Both the position numbers and the translations under genes were made by a program. Positions 26,560-35,143 of a stretch of DNA of 64,000 nt are shown in pieces; the first letter of the stretch is position 1, and the number at the start of each line of letters is the position of its first letter. The stretch is from Micromonospora cremea (GTDB taxonomy: Bacteria > Actinomycetota > Actinomycetes > Mycobacteriales > Micromonosporaceae), in contig NZ_FSQT01000002.1 in NCBI RefSeq assembly GCF_900143515.1, forward strand, positions 4,788,979 through 4,852,978, written 5' to 3'. Below the pieces are notes generated by a model. That model was not told where the DNA came from. It made no database searches and was given only the letters and a program-made list of their open reading frames with translations.

Positions 26560-27450
26560 TTAGCGGATGCGGCGGAAGGTGTGCTGCTCGATTACTTCTG
26601 GATTGCTGGAGAAGGTGGCGAGGACTAGGTCCTGGCCGTCGGCGTAGATCCCCAGCGGCCGCGTGCCGAACGATGGCTTGCCTGCGATTTTCCCGATTGC
26701 GAGGACCGTGGTAGTAGCAGGCCCGAAGGGATCGTGCGGTGGTGGCTTCATCGACCAGGTGCCCTCAGAGCTCAGCGCGCCTTCCAAGCTGATCCCGTAT
26801 GGGAGGAGCTTCTCGGCGCCGACATACGCGAACCGCAGGTCCTCCGCTGTGTAGCTACCGTCGGCGTTCAATGCGAGCCGCGCGCCGTGCTGATCTCGCC
26901 ACACGCCGATCAGCTGTCCTCGGCCGGCAGCCGTGGGAACGCCCAGCGATGGACGGCTAGGCGCTACGTGAGGGCAGCTGTTATCGCACCGAAGATAGCT
27001 AACCACATCGTTGAGATCGGGGTCGCCGACGTTGTAGCCGAGCTCGATGCTGTCGTCATTGCGCCGTGCCAGCAGCTTGTCGATCTCGACTCGGGAGGGC
27101 TGGTTGGCGACGACGTCGAAGCTCAACCCGACGAAGGCGTGCTTGCCGTTCGGATTGCCCAGTGGCGTCGTGAGGTGCCATCGCCCTGAGCCGGTCGCTC
27201 TGTCCTGGCTGAGGTCGAGGTTCGATGCCAGATCGCTGTCGGCGAACATGTACTTGACGTCATCGCCAAAGAACTCGCCGTCTGCGGTGAATTCGATCGT
27301 GTCGCCTCGGTCGCTGCGCCACATGCCGATGAGGGCCGCCGGTGTCAGATCGACCCACGTCCGCTGGCCGTCGCCAGCCGACAGCGCCTCGCCGAGGCCG
27401 CACCCCGCTAGCAAGAGAAGCACGCCCAGGTACGCCAAGAGCCGTCGCAT
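26560..27450 (-). CDS. lipoprotein, hypothetical
   Basis: 296 residues from ATG 27450. A lipoprotein signal (MRRLLAYLGVLLLLAGCGLG) has the lipobox LAGC, so the protein is anchored outside the membrane. Two similar domains follow, each beginning LIGMWRSDRGDTIEFTADGEF and LIGVWRDQHGARLALNADGSY, then a long strand-rich stretch: an internal duplication of a lipocalin-like or calycin-type beta domain. The longer open frame upstream of 27450 is not lipoprotein-like. No partner gene is adjacent. Function unknown. Confidence 0.75.
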   Translation of the reverse strand: MRRLLAYLGVLLLLAGCGLGEALSAGDGQRTWVDLTPAALIGMWRSDRGDTIEFTADGEFFGDDVKYMFADSDLASNLDLSQDRATGSGRWHLTTPLGNPNGKHAFVGLSFDVVANQPSRVEIDKLLARRNDDSIELGYNVGDPDLNDVVSYLRCDNSCPHVAPSRPSLGVPTAAGRGQLIGVWRDQHGARLALNADGSYTAEDLRFAYVGAEKLLPYGISLEGALSSEGTWSMKPPPHDPFGPATTTVLAIGKIAGKPSFGTRPLGIYADGQDLVLATFSSNPEVIEQHTFRRIR

Positions 27451-27552
27451 GCCCGTCCCATCGCCGTCCAACCATCGCGTCGGCAGTGTAGAGGTGACCA
27501 CCGATCCGGGATGTCCGGTGCGCGTGGCGTGGTCGGCGCAGATGGATGCTGT

Positions 27553-27680
27553 CGGACAGCAGAGACACGAAGCTGTGCCGCAGCTCGCGGGGTGTCCAGT
27601 CGCGTGGGTCAAGGCCCGCCCTGGCGACGACGGGTCGGAAGGCCCGAAGCGCGTTGTGCCGATCGAGGGCAGTCGTACTT
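27553..27680 (-). pseudogene. tyrosine integrase fragment
   Basis: The minus strand reads NALRAFRPVVARAGLDPRDW followed by TPRELRHSFVSLLSDS. ELRHSFVSLLS is the HxxR box of phage-type tyrosine recombinases. The frame then loses homology before the second His and the catalytic Tyr. Only about 40 codons remain. Confidence 0.5.
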
Positions 27681-27822
27681 CACCTGCGCTACATGCCGCC
27701 TGGTGAGGGAGTGTGCGCAGGTCAGGATGGTAACGACTCTGAGCCGGGGGCGGCCCTTGCGCTGGGAGCAGATTGGGTGCACGCCGACGATGTGGTCATC
27801 GTTGCCGAAGTGCTCAATCCGA

Positions 27823-27857
27823 CCGTGGTCGGACCCCGGCCTAGGGTCCGACCACGG
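27823..27857 (-). terminator. 14-bp hairpin after the oxidoreductase gene
   Basis: CCGTGGTCGGACCC (27823-27836) pairs perfectly with 27844-27857 around a seven-base loop, 34 bases beyond the oxidoreductase stop. Confidence 0.7.
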
Positions 27858-27890
27858 CGGCCGCCGAGGCTGGCGCGGCCCGGCACGGGC

Positions 27891-28802
27891 TCAGGGAACC
27901 AGCACCACCTTGCCGCCGGCGTGACCGCCGTCGCTGAGCCGATGCGCCGCCGCAGCCTCTGCGAACGGGAAGGCGGCGGCGACGGTGGCGGTCAGCTCGC
28001 CGCGGACGAGCCGGTCGACGGCCGCTGCGAGGTCGGCTGCGGATCGCTGCTCCGGGCCGGCGGTGAACACAACGCCGAGCTGCTGAGCTGCGCCGTCGGC
28101 GATGGTGACGATGCGGTCGGTGCCGCCGCGCAGTTCGATGGAAGCTGGCAGCGCGTCCTTGCCGGCCACGTCCAGCACGGCGTCGACGCCGTTGGGGGCG
28201 AGGGCGCGCACCCGGTCGACCAGTCCTCGGCCATAGGTGGTGGGGGTGGCGCCGAGGTTACGGACTCGATCCTGGTTCGCTTCGCTGGCCGTGCCGATCA
28301 CGGTGGCGCCGCGGTCAGCCGCGAGCTGAACGGCGAGTTGGCCGACCCCGCCGCTCGCGCCGTGGATGAGCAGGGTGTCCCCGGCGCCGACCCGAAGCAG
28401 ATTGAGGGCGCGGGTCGCGGTCTCCACAGCGACCGGCAGCGCCACGGCCGCCGAGAACTCCAGACCGTCCGGGAGCTTGCTGTATGTGCTGGCGAGCGCG
28501 AACTCGCCGTACGCGCCGGCCGGCGAGTCGGCCCAGCCGACCACTCGATCGCCGACTACGACGTCGGTGACCCCGTCGCCGAGGGCGTCCACGATCCCGG
28601 CCACGTCGACTCCGAGCACTGCGGGCAGCCGGGTCGGGAAGATCGCCTCCATCGCACCGCTGCGGATCTTGCCGTCGATCGGGTTGACCCCGGCGGCGCG
28701 GACCTGGACCCGGATCTGGCTCGGCCCGGGCACCGGCAGCGGCACCTCGGTGAGACCCAGGACCTCAGGTCCGCCGAACGCGTTGAACGTGATCGCCTTC
28801 AT
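27891..28802 (-). CDS. NADP-dependent quinone oxidoreductase / zinc-independent alcohol dehydrogenase (MDR)
   Basis: 303 residues from ATG 28802, preceded by AAGGAG. GroES-like N-terminal domain: MKAITFNAFGGPEVLGL, VRAAGVNPIDGKIRSG, LGVDVAGIVDALG. Rossmann domain: TLLIHGASGGVGQLAVQLA, the NADP-binding loop of the quinone oxidoreductase branch, then DAVLDVAGKDAL. No zinc-ligand cysteines are present. The C-terminus ends HAGGKVVLVP. Divergently transcribed from a MarR regulator with a 148-base intergenic region, so it is the probable target of that regulator. Likely role: reduction of quinones or enones under electrophile stress. Confidence 0.85.
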   Translation of the reverse strand: MKAITFNAFGGPEVLGLTEVPLPVPGPSQIRVQVRAAGVNPIDGKIRSGAMEAIFPTRLPAVLGVDVAGIVDALGDGVTDVVVGDRVVGWADSPAGAYGEFALASTYSKLPDGLEFSAAVALPVAVETATRALNLLRVGAGDTLLIHGASGGVGQLAVQLAADRGATVIGTASEANQDRVRNLGATPTTYGRGLVDRVRALAPNGVDAVLDVAGKDALPASIELRGGTDRIVTIADGAAQQLGVVFTAGPEQRSAADLAAAVDRLVRGELTATVAAAFPFAEAAAAHRLSDGGHAGGKVVLVP

Positions 28803-28854
28803 GATCGGCTCCTTGCTCTGCCTGGGGGCCCGGACGACCCTCCCGACGAATTGG

Positions 28855-28867
28855 CTGTCTGAGACAG
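28855..28867. promoter_or_regulatory. candidate MarR operator
   Basis: CTGTC TGA GACAG, a perfect five-base inverted repeat midway between the divergent oxidoreductase and marR starts. Short, but it is placed where an autoregulatory MarR site would be. Confidence 0.4.
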
Positions 28868-28950
28868 GTAAGCGCTTCCTGGTGGTGCCGATATTTCCTG
28901 CCTCCGAGTGACCGCAGTCACCGCTGACCCCAACAGGTAATCTGGCCGTC

Positions 28951-29430
28951 GTGGATAGGGATGACATACCAGCCGGGCGCAGGCCACCGAGCGCTGCCGC
29001 AGGCGGGCCGGTCAGCTACGCAATCTTCCGGCTCGGCCGGATCCACCGGATACGCGCCGCTCAACTGCTCCGCAAAGTTGGCCTGCACCTCGGACAGGAG
29101 TTACTGATGATGCGCCTGTGGGAGTCCGGCCCGCAGCGGCAGGTCGACCTCGCCGTCGAGTTCGGCACCGACTCGGCAGGCATGACCCGAATCGTGCAGC
29201 GCCTCGAACGTGCCGGCTATGTACGACGTGTGCCTGATCCTGATGACCGCCGGGCTACCCGGGTCGAACCCACGCCGGCCAGCCTCGCCCTGCGCAGTCA
29301 GGTGGAGCAGATTTGGACGGACCTGGAACAGTTCACCGTCGGCGCAATGACCGCCGAGGAACAGCGCGACGCTATCCGCGCCATGGAGCGGCTGGAGGGC
29401 AATCTGCTGGCAGCCCTCGCAGCCGAGTAG
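28951..29430 (+). CDS. MarR-family transcriptional regulator
   Basis: 159 residues from GTG 28951. Winged-helix core: LLRKVGLHLGQELLMMRLWESG, RQVDLAVEFGTDSAGMTRIVQRLERAGYV (recognition helix) and a wing RVPDPDDRRATRVEPT. The C-terminal helix mediates dimerisation. MarR proteins usually repress a divergent gene and are released by phenolic or quinone ligands or oxidation; the divergent quinone oxidoreductase fits. No cysteine is present, so oxidation sensing is unlikely. Confidence 0.85.
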   Translation: MDRDDIPAGRRPPSAAAGGPVSYAIFRLGRIHRIRAAQLLRKVGLHLGQELLMMRLWESGPQRQVDLAVEFGTDSAGMTRIVQRLERAGYVRRVPDPDDRRATRVEPTPASLALRSQVEQIWTDLEQFTVGAMTAEEQRDAIRAMERLEGNLLAALAAE

Positions 29431-29719
29431 CGCTTCTCAACCAGCACAGGTCCACCCCCTCGGTCGGGCCTGGGCCGGCGACTCGCTCGACCTCGATCGG
29501 CTACCGCCGATGTTCACGTGGCTGCAGCCGGCGGTCTTGGCCGCCAACAGCGCACCGTGCAGGTTCGGCGCCAGCCCTGCGCCTCATCCGAGCCGCAACA
29601 TCCATGCCACCTCCGATCCATCAAAGCCGTGCCCTTGCATCCGTTCCGGCCTGACTTGCGGCCACTCGGTCAGCATGGGCAGCGCGGCGATCGTCGACAA
29701 CACCGGTAGATGGCGCCGA
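29431..29719. other. intergenic, no gene seen
   Basis: Downstream of marR. Open frames on the plus strand are motif-free. Confidence 0.35.
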
Positions 29720-29866
29720 GTGCCGGCCACTCGGTCCAGCAGGCCGTCGCCGTACACCGTCAGACCCTCCGCAACGCGTCAGCTGCCGAGGAGCCCGACG
29801 GGGAACGGGTACGGCGGCTGTGGCGGCACTACGACCCGGACGGCGTCTTCCGGGCAAACTCCTCCT
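29720..29866 (+). pseudogene. FAD-linked oxidase (BBE) C-terminal remnant
   Basis: ERVRRLWRHYDPDGVFRANSSYG matches the last helix of berberine-bridge-type FAD oxidases (RLxxxKxxYDPDxxFRxN). Nothing of the FAD domain precedes it. The fragment faces the LtrA gene. Confidence 0.4.
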
Positions 29867-29932
29867 ACGGCAGCGGGGCGGGAACGCCGGCGGCTGAACG
29901 AAGCAGTTCGCCGGCGCGCCGGCCCGGGACCG

Positions 29933-31114
29933 TCAGGCCCGGGGGGCCGGCGGCGCGCTGCAACGCCGGCCCCGGATCGTGTCGGCGGCCGCCACCCCGA
30001 TCAGGACGGCCGCGGCGACGCTGCCGACCACCAGCGGCGGGGCCCGCCACAACGCCGGCACCAGCAATACCAGGAGGCCGATCGCGACCAGGCGCGGCCA
30101 GGCGAACCGGGCGTAGAGCTGGCGGTCGAAGGCCACCCGGCCGACCAGGAAGAGCGCGGTTCCGCCCAGCATGGCGGCGAGCCAGGCCGGCGGCGTCGCC
30201 CCGAGTGGGTGGTGGATGAGCAGGTCGAAACCGACGGTGGCGAGAACGATGCCACTGATCATGGCAATGTGGCTGCCCGATGCCCGCCGGGCGAGCATGG
30301 CCGGCACCCGCGCGGCGCTGATCGCCTCGGGCAGGACGTACCCGGCGCGGAAGAAGTAGATCCGCCAAAACAGCACGGTGGTCAGGAACGCCACCAGGAA
30401 CGCGGCGTTGCGCTCGAGGGTGCCGTCGGCCGCGACGGTGGTCATACCGATCACCAGGATCGACTCGCCCAGCGTGATGAGCAGGAACTGCTGGTGCCGC
30501 TCGGCCAGGTGCTCGCCGGCGAGCGCGACCTCGGCCGGCGAGAAGTGGCCGAGCCGCGGCGCGGGCCAGCCGAGGCGGAAGCCGGCGAAGTCGAGCAGTA
30601 CGGCTACGCTCCACAGCAGCGCCCGTACCCAGCCGGTGGCGAGCCCACCGAGCAGCCACGGCACCCCGCTCATCCCGAACCAGAAGAGCGTCCGGGCGGC
30701 GCCCCGCCGTCTCGCTGGCAGGGACAGCCAGAAGAACGTCGCACGGCCGACCTGCACCGCCACGTACGTTCCGGCGAACCCGAGCGCGCCCTCGTCGAAG
30801 CTCTCCGGCAGGTTGACCGCCATCACCATGGCGGCCAGCACGCTGCCAACCACCACCAGCTGGGCGTGCGGTTCGTCCGGAGGCAAGACGCTGGTGGTCA
30901 GCACGGTCCAGGCCCAGAGCACCCAGAAGGCCAGGAAGAGCAGCAGGGTCTGCCCGGCCTCGGCGAAGACGCCCCGTGCGGCGTCGAAGTCGCCGATCAG
31001 CTGTTGGGAGATGCGGTTGAGCGCGAGGACGAAGGCCAGGTCGAAGAAGAGTTCCAGGAAGGTGGCCCGCTGCGCGGTTCCCGTCCGCCGCAGGCCGTCC
31101 GCGGCGGCGGTCAT
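29933..31114 (-). CDS. LtrA-family (low temperature requirement) membrane protein
   Basis: 393 residues from ATG 31114. The family signature ATFLELFFDLAFVLALNRISQQL opens the protein, and about ten membrane spans follow. The central GEHLAERHQQFLLITLGESILVIG is also characteristic. LtrA proteins are widespread in actinobacteria; the name comes from Listeria cold growth but the biochemical role is unknown. The open frame extends upstream into an ADP-ribosylglycohydrolase remnant; the start was set at the family's normal beginning. Confidence 0.8.
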   Translation of the reverse strand: MTAAADGLRRTGTAQRATFLELFFDLAFVLALNRISQQLIGDFDAARGVFAEAGQTLLLFLAFWVLWAWTVLTTSVLPPDEPHAQLVVVGSVLAAMVMAVNLPESFDEGALGFAGTYVAVQVGRATFFWLSLPARRRGAARTLFWFGMSGVPWLLGGLATGWVRALLWSVAVLLDFAGFRLGWPAPRLGHFSPAEVALAGEHLAERHQQFLLITLGESILVIGMTTVAADGTLERNAAFLVAFLTTVLFWRIYFFRAGYVLPEAISAARVPAMLARRASGSHIAMISGIVLATVGFDLLIHHPLGATPPAWLAAMLGGTALFLVGRVAFDRQLYARFAWPRLVAIGLLVLLVPALWRAPPLVVGSVAAAVLIGVAAADTIRGRRCSAPPAPRA

Positions 31115-31224
31115 TCGGCTGCGCAGTCGTTCGTGACCACGGCATCCCCCAACCCCGTCGGCGATCTCCCCGTCCAACGAGGCAACACCGCGCCGGGACA
31201 TTGCCGGCGTCGTCGCGCCAACCG

Positions 31225-31540
31225 CGCGTGGCCCTGCTACCGCGGGGATCGCCCGGCCGGCGGCGTACCCGGGCAGCGGCTCCCGGCGGGCCAGCCAGTC
31301 GGCTGGGATGCCGGCCGCCGGGTGTACGTCGCGTTCGGCGAACGCGGCGGCGAGCCGGTCCTGGTCGATCCGGTCGTGGTAGCGCAACTCGCCCACGATC
31401 GAGCAGGCCATCTCGGTGTCGTCGTCCACGGCCAGGGCCCGGCCGGCCACCGGACCGCCGACCGCAGGTATGTCGACGTGATCCCACACGCCTCGATCAT
31501 CATTCGGGCGGAGTGAGGGACGGCTGGTTTGCGCCATCAT
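31225..31540 (-). pseudogene. ADP-ribosylglycohydrolase, N-terminal remnant
   Basis: The minus strand reads AVDDDTEMACSIVGELRYHD then IDQDRLAAAFAER. The D-D-T-E-M box and the following helix are the metal-binding start of ADP-ribosylglycohydrolase-type proteins. The first 20 residues seem to contain a deletion and the rest is replaced by LtrA upstream sequence. Confidence 0.45.
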
Positions 31541-31899
31541 GGCGGAGAACTGCCGACGTAGCCTCCTTCGACGCGGTCATCGTTCTGCCGAGTCGCCATC
31601 CGTGGGGAGTGCAGCAGTGAGTCCAGCAACGCTGCCAGCCGCAACGGCCGCAGCCATTGGATGACTCGATAATGGTTGTCGGCGCCGGTGAGCACTTCGT
31701 GCAGGGACGCGAGCGCGGCCGGGACTGGGCCGTTCCCGGGTGAGAGCACGTCGGTCACGCAAGCTTCAAGGATGCATCGGGGGCAGCTACCGTCCGGCAG
31801 GAGGTCACCGGACTCGCCGCAGGTCACGCATTCCGGTGCCAGCTGGTCGGATGTTCCTTCGCACCGAAGCGTCGGCGTCGCCGGACTTCGTGCAGGCAT
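31537..31899 (-). CDS. zinc-ribbon protein fragment, recombinase-associated type
   Basis: 120 codons with CVTCGESGDLLPDGSCPRC, a four-cysteine zinc ribbon, followed by a helical stretch (GPVPAALASLHEVLTGADNH, RVIQWLRPLRLAALLDSLL). In other actinobacteria this arrangement forms the N-terminus of longer zinc-ribbon proteins found near tyrosine recombinases. Here the frame loses character after LLHSP, so it is probably truncated. No catalytic domain. It overlaps the preceding remnant by four bases. Confidence 0.4.
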   Translation of the reverse strand: MPARSPATPTLRCEGTSDQLAPECVTCGESGDLLPDGSCPRCILEACVTDVLSPGNGPVPAALASLHEVLTGADNHYRVIQWLRPLRLAALLDSLLHSPRMATRQNDDRVEGGYVGSSPP

Positions 31900-31958
31900 G
31901 GAGGTTGGACCGGCGGCGAGCGGCGCCCCGGGTCCTGACGACCCGAGGCGCCGCCGAC

Positions 31959-33401
31959 TTATTTGATGATGACCGGGGTCGAGAGCAGTTCGTTGTCCGC
32001 TGGGAGCGCGTCACGGCTGGGGCTCGGGTCGGCCGAGGCGCGGAAGGTGAGCTTCCCGTAGGCCAGGTCGTCGCTGGTGACGGTGTAGGTGAACGAGAAT
32101 CGGGTGGTCTTGTTGCTGCTCGTGGCCGGGACCGGCTCGGTCAACGCCCCGACCGGCTGGTAGCCCGACGTGGGAGTGCTCCGTGCGAGCTCGACCCGTA
32201 CGCTCTCGTCGTACCGGGTGTTCCGCACGTGGACGTCGACTCCGATGGTCTGCCCCACCCGCGCCGTCGTGGGCACCGTCATCCGCACGATCGCGACGTC
32301 GTGGGTGCGCACCTGGATAACGTGCGCGGCGGACGCGGTCCGCCCGTCAGGCGTCCGCACCGTCAATCTGACCGTGTGATCGCCATCAGCGGTTATCTGG
32401 TGGACCGGATTCGGGTCGGCCGACGTCGTCCCATCACCGAAGTCCCAGGCGTAGGAGGAGATGTCCGCACCCGCCGGGTCATTGACGGAGCTGCTGAAAC
32501 TGATCCGGTCGTACGAGCTGGGCTCGCTCGGCCAGTAGGAGAACTCCGCCGTGGGTTGCTTCGCGGCCTCCAGTTGGAAGGTGTGCACGTTGATTCCGTC
32601 CGCCGCCACCTGGAAGAGGTACGTCTTACCCGCCTCCGCACGGAAGGTCAGCGGCCGATAGCTGTAGAGGGTGCTGCATCCCGACATGACCAGGTCGGTG
32701 AGCGAGGAGCCCGTGTACACGGCCATGCCTGCATAGCCGGGGCTCGTTCGGGCCGTGATCGACTCGGTGGTCGTCGGCGTGTACGAGTACCAGGCCGTAC
32801 GGGTCGGGGTGAAACAGGACGAGGGCTCGCCCGTCTCCCGGGTGGCACCCTGGTAGTCCTGCGTGTCCGCGTAGGGCAGCGCGCCGACCGGGATCGCGTC
32901 GGCGAAGTTGTCGTTGGTCGGCGGCAGGACCTCCTTGACCGAGAACCGAAGCGAACCGCCGCCGTCGCGGCCGTTGCCGCAGCAGTAACCGGCCATGAAG
33001 CGGTAGGTGGTGCCGGCGTTGACGGTGAAGGCGAGCCGCGCGTCCTGGCTGTAGTAATTGTCGTTGCAGCCGACCAGGGTCAGTGCCCCCTGGTCGCCGC
33101 TCCAGGCGGAGAGCACCGTGTTGTAGTTGCTGCCGATGGTGTCGGCCCGGATCCACATGTCCCGGGCCGGCGTGAAGCTGAACCACACCGATCCGTTGTT
33201 GTAGCACCCGGTCGGATCGGTCGGGTCCGACGTGGCGTCACTGGTGTCGATGGTGGTGGTGAAGGGAACGGACTCCACCGCGGTGGCGGCAGAATAGTCG
33301 TCGTTGGTCGGTGCGGCGAAAGCCGCGCTCTGTCCCCCGACCAACAGAGCGATCACCCCCGTGAACGCGACGACGAGTCGTGCGGCATTACGTCTGACCA
33401 C
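31959..33401 (-). CDS. secreted PKD-domain protein
   Basis: 480 residues from GTG 33401, preceded by AGGAGG. Signal peptide (RRNAARLVVAFTGVIALLVG, cleavage near AFAAP). Two beta-sandwich modules of about 130 residues open with PTNDDYSAATAV and PTNDNFADAIPV and share VWFSFTPAR / AWYSYTPTT and a YRFMAGY / YLFQVAA strand. A PKD domain follows (SSYAWDFGDGTTSADPNPVH, HTVRLTVRTPDG), then a CARDB-like domain (VRMTVPTTARVGQTIGVDVH). Extracellular, probably binding surfaces or polymers; no catalytic motif. Its upstream region holds a GTGAAGA/TCTTCAC inverted repeat at about 33474-33498. Confidence 0.8.
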   Translation of the reverse strand: MVRRNAARLVVAFTGVIALLVGGQSAAFAAPTNDDYSAATAVESVPFTTTIDTSDATSDPTDPTGCYNNGSVWFSFTPARDMWIRADTIGSNYNTVLSAWSGDQGALTLVGCNDNYYSQDARLAFTVNAGTTYRFMAGYCCGNGRDGGGSLRFSVKEVLPPTNDNFADAIPVGALPYADTQDYQGATRETGEPSSCFTPTRTAWYSYTPTTTESITARTSPGYAGMAVYTGSSLTDLVMSGCSTLYSYRPLTFRAEAGKTYLFQVAADGINVHTFQLEAAKQPTAEFSYWPSEPSSYDRISFSSSVNDPAGADISSYAWDFGDGTTSADPNPVHQITADGDHTVRLTVRTPDGRTASAAHVIQVRTHDVAIVRMTVPTTARVGQTIGVDVHVRNTRYDESVRVELARSTPTSGYQPVGALTEPVPATSSNKTTRFSFTYTVTSDDLAYGKLTFRASADPSPSRDALPADNELLSTPVIIK

Positions 33402-33613
33402 TGCAAATCCTCCTAGTTCCCATGTCCCGCCACGTCCAGTTGTCGCCGGCGGCGGGATTCCGGCGGTACGAAGTGAAGAAGGTCCTCTCTCTTCACGTCG
33501 GCGGCGCGCGAACGCACCGATGGAATTCGAAGTCTCTCGGTGACAGGGTTAAGAGATCACTAAGGGTGTGCTAAAGGTGGCTCGGCGTAGGGCGTCGAGA
33601 CGCGTGGCTGCCG

Positions 33614-34110
33614 CTAGACCTCCTCCCCGTCGCCGATGTAGCGGTGGGGGCCGGTGGCGGTGTTGTGTGGCCCGTGGTCTCTCGGCAGCTCGTGGAGCCA
33701 CCGGCGGGGGCCGGGGTTGGCGGTGAGGGTCCAGGCAGGTCCGGCGGGGTGCTCGCGGTGCAGACCGGTGGCGACGGGCATGACGGTGGGCACGCCGGTG
33801 AGGGCGTCGAGCAGGTTGGCTTCGCGGCGCCGGTTCGGTACGCGCAGCAGGACCGGGTATCGGGGCCCGAACTCGGCGAGGCGTTCGTAGGCGCGCAGCT
33901 TGCGCACGAGGGTGGCGAGGGGTTCGGTGCCGTCGTCGTGTTCGAGGAAAAACCCCACCGTTCGGCCGCCGGCCTGCCAGATGCCGTGGGTGTCGGGTCG
34001 GATCTCGGCGAGGGCGTAGGCGGTGGTGGCGTGCTGCTCGGACCACCAGCCGACCAGGCAGGCGCTTGCGTCTGTGCGGGTGTATCCGAGCAGGTCGGCG
34101 GGGGACGTGG
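33614..34110 (-). pseudogene. replication-relaxation family protein, C-terminal part
   Basis: The minus strand reads DLLGYTRTDASACLVGWWSE, AYALAEIRPDTHGIWQAGGR, GFFLEHDDGTEPLATLVRKL and PVLLRVPNRRREANLLDAL, ending at 33614. The FFLEHDxGTEPL...LxxKLxxY block is typical of replication-relaxation proteins of actinobacterial plasmids and integrative elements. The N-terminal winged-helix part is missing and the upstream sequence belongs to a methylase fragment, so it is a truncated relic. Confidence 0.6.
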
Positions 34111-34145
34111 TGGTGCGTGAGCGTCCACTGCTGCCCGGCCATCTC

Positions 34146-34430
34146 TTAGGCGAGGGCGAGGAGTTCTGCGTCGGTGACGTGGTAGGCGAAGGTGTCCGCG
34201 TCGGTGTCGGCGGTGACCGCGACGATGTGCTGCAGATACCCCAGCCCGACGTTCGCCGCTGCGGCGGCGAGAGGGCTGAAGTTTTCCGGCGTCCCGATGG
34301 TGCCGGCGGGGACCGCGACGATGAGCACGAGGCAACCGCCGGGGCGCAGCAGCCGGGTGCAGGCGGTCAGCAGGCACGCCAGGCGTACCTGGTTCGTGGC
34401 CTCGCGAACCACGGCGCTGTGAGGTCCCTG
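34146..34430 (-). pseudogene. TRM11-like SAM methyltransferase, C-terminal fragment
   Basis: RLACLLTACTRLLRPGGCLVL, NFSPLAAAAANVGLGYLQHI and VTADTDADTFAYHVTDAELL match the tail of the DNA/RNA methylases often carried by actinomycete integrative elements (the LRPGGxLV strand and the LQH segment). The S-adenosylmethionine-binding part is missing. It lies next to the replication-relaxation relic, which supports one former element. Confidence 0.45.
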
Positions 34431-34469
34431 AAGGGCTCCGCTCGCTGTCGGATGGCAAGCTCGTGTCCC

Positions 34470-35078
34470 ATGATCGATGATTTCGCGAAGGACTGCCTGC
34501 ATGGCCGGCTCAAGGGGATCCGGGAGGCACTGCTCTGGAAGCTCGACGGCCTGTCCGAGTACGACATCCGGCGTCCCCTGACAGCGACGGGGACCAACCT
34601 CCTCGGCCTGGTGAAGCACATGGCGACGTTGGAGGCCTGGTATTTCGGTGAGGTCTTCGGCCGCCCGTCCCCGGATGCGCTGGGGCGATGGCAGGACGCG
34701 GACGGCAGCGACCTGTGGGTGACCCCGGGCGAGACCCGCGAACAGATCATCGGCTTCTATCAGCGTGCCTGGGGGCATGCGGACGCGACGATTCAAGCGC
34801 TTCCCCTCGACGCGCCCGGCCACGTGCCGTGGTGGTCGCGGTCGGACGTCAAGCTGTTCGCCATCATGATCCACGTCCTTCAGGAGACCACCCGGCATGC
34901 CGGACACGCCGACATCCTGCGTGAGCAACTCGATGGCCGCACCGGGGTGAGGCCTGAGTACGAGGAGCAGATCGACACGGTGGCCCGCGAGGCGTACCGG
35001 GCGAAGATCGAGCGGGCTGCGCAGGAAGGGGCGGGCGGCTCGCGTCATGCCGGCCTGTCCGACACGCATGGTGCATAG
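34470..35078 (+). CDS. DinB-family (DUF664) protein
   Basis: 202 residues from ATG 34470. Four-helix bundle pattern: REALLWKLDGLSEYDIRRPL, then GTNLLGLVKHMATLEAWYFGEVFGR with His at the first metal position, and later MIHVLQETTRHAGHADILREQLDG with the HxxxH-type pair. Such proteins are metal-dependent thiol-transfer or damage-inducible enzymes, often with mycothiol in actinobacteria. The longer upstream open frame is antisense to the methylase relic and was excluded. Confidence 0.8.
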   Translation: MIDDFAKDCLHGRLKGIREALLWKLDGLSEYDIRRPLTATGTNLLGLVKHMATLEAWYFGEVFGRPSPDALGRWQDADGSDLWVTPGETREQIIGFYQRAWGHADATIQALPLDAPGHVPWWSRSDVKLFAIMIHVLQETTRHAGHADILREQLDGRTGVRPEYEEQIDTVAREAYRAKIERAAQEGAGGSRHAGLSDTHGA

Positions 35079-35143
35079 TGCCGCATCGTCGCGCTGCTGC
35101 GCCACGATGGTCGTCGGGAGAAATCTGGGAGACGATCTTGCTA

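Noticed and set aside
29510..31516. 668-codon plus-strand frame
   Set aside because: Antisense to LtrA and its upstream relics; composition is Gly/Glu/Gln/Arg-rich and no domain is visible.
31740..33416. 558-codon plus-strand frame
   Set aside because: Antisense to the PKD secreted protein, which has a signal peptide, ribosome site and PKD motif.
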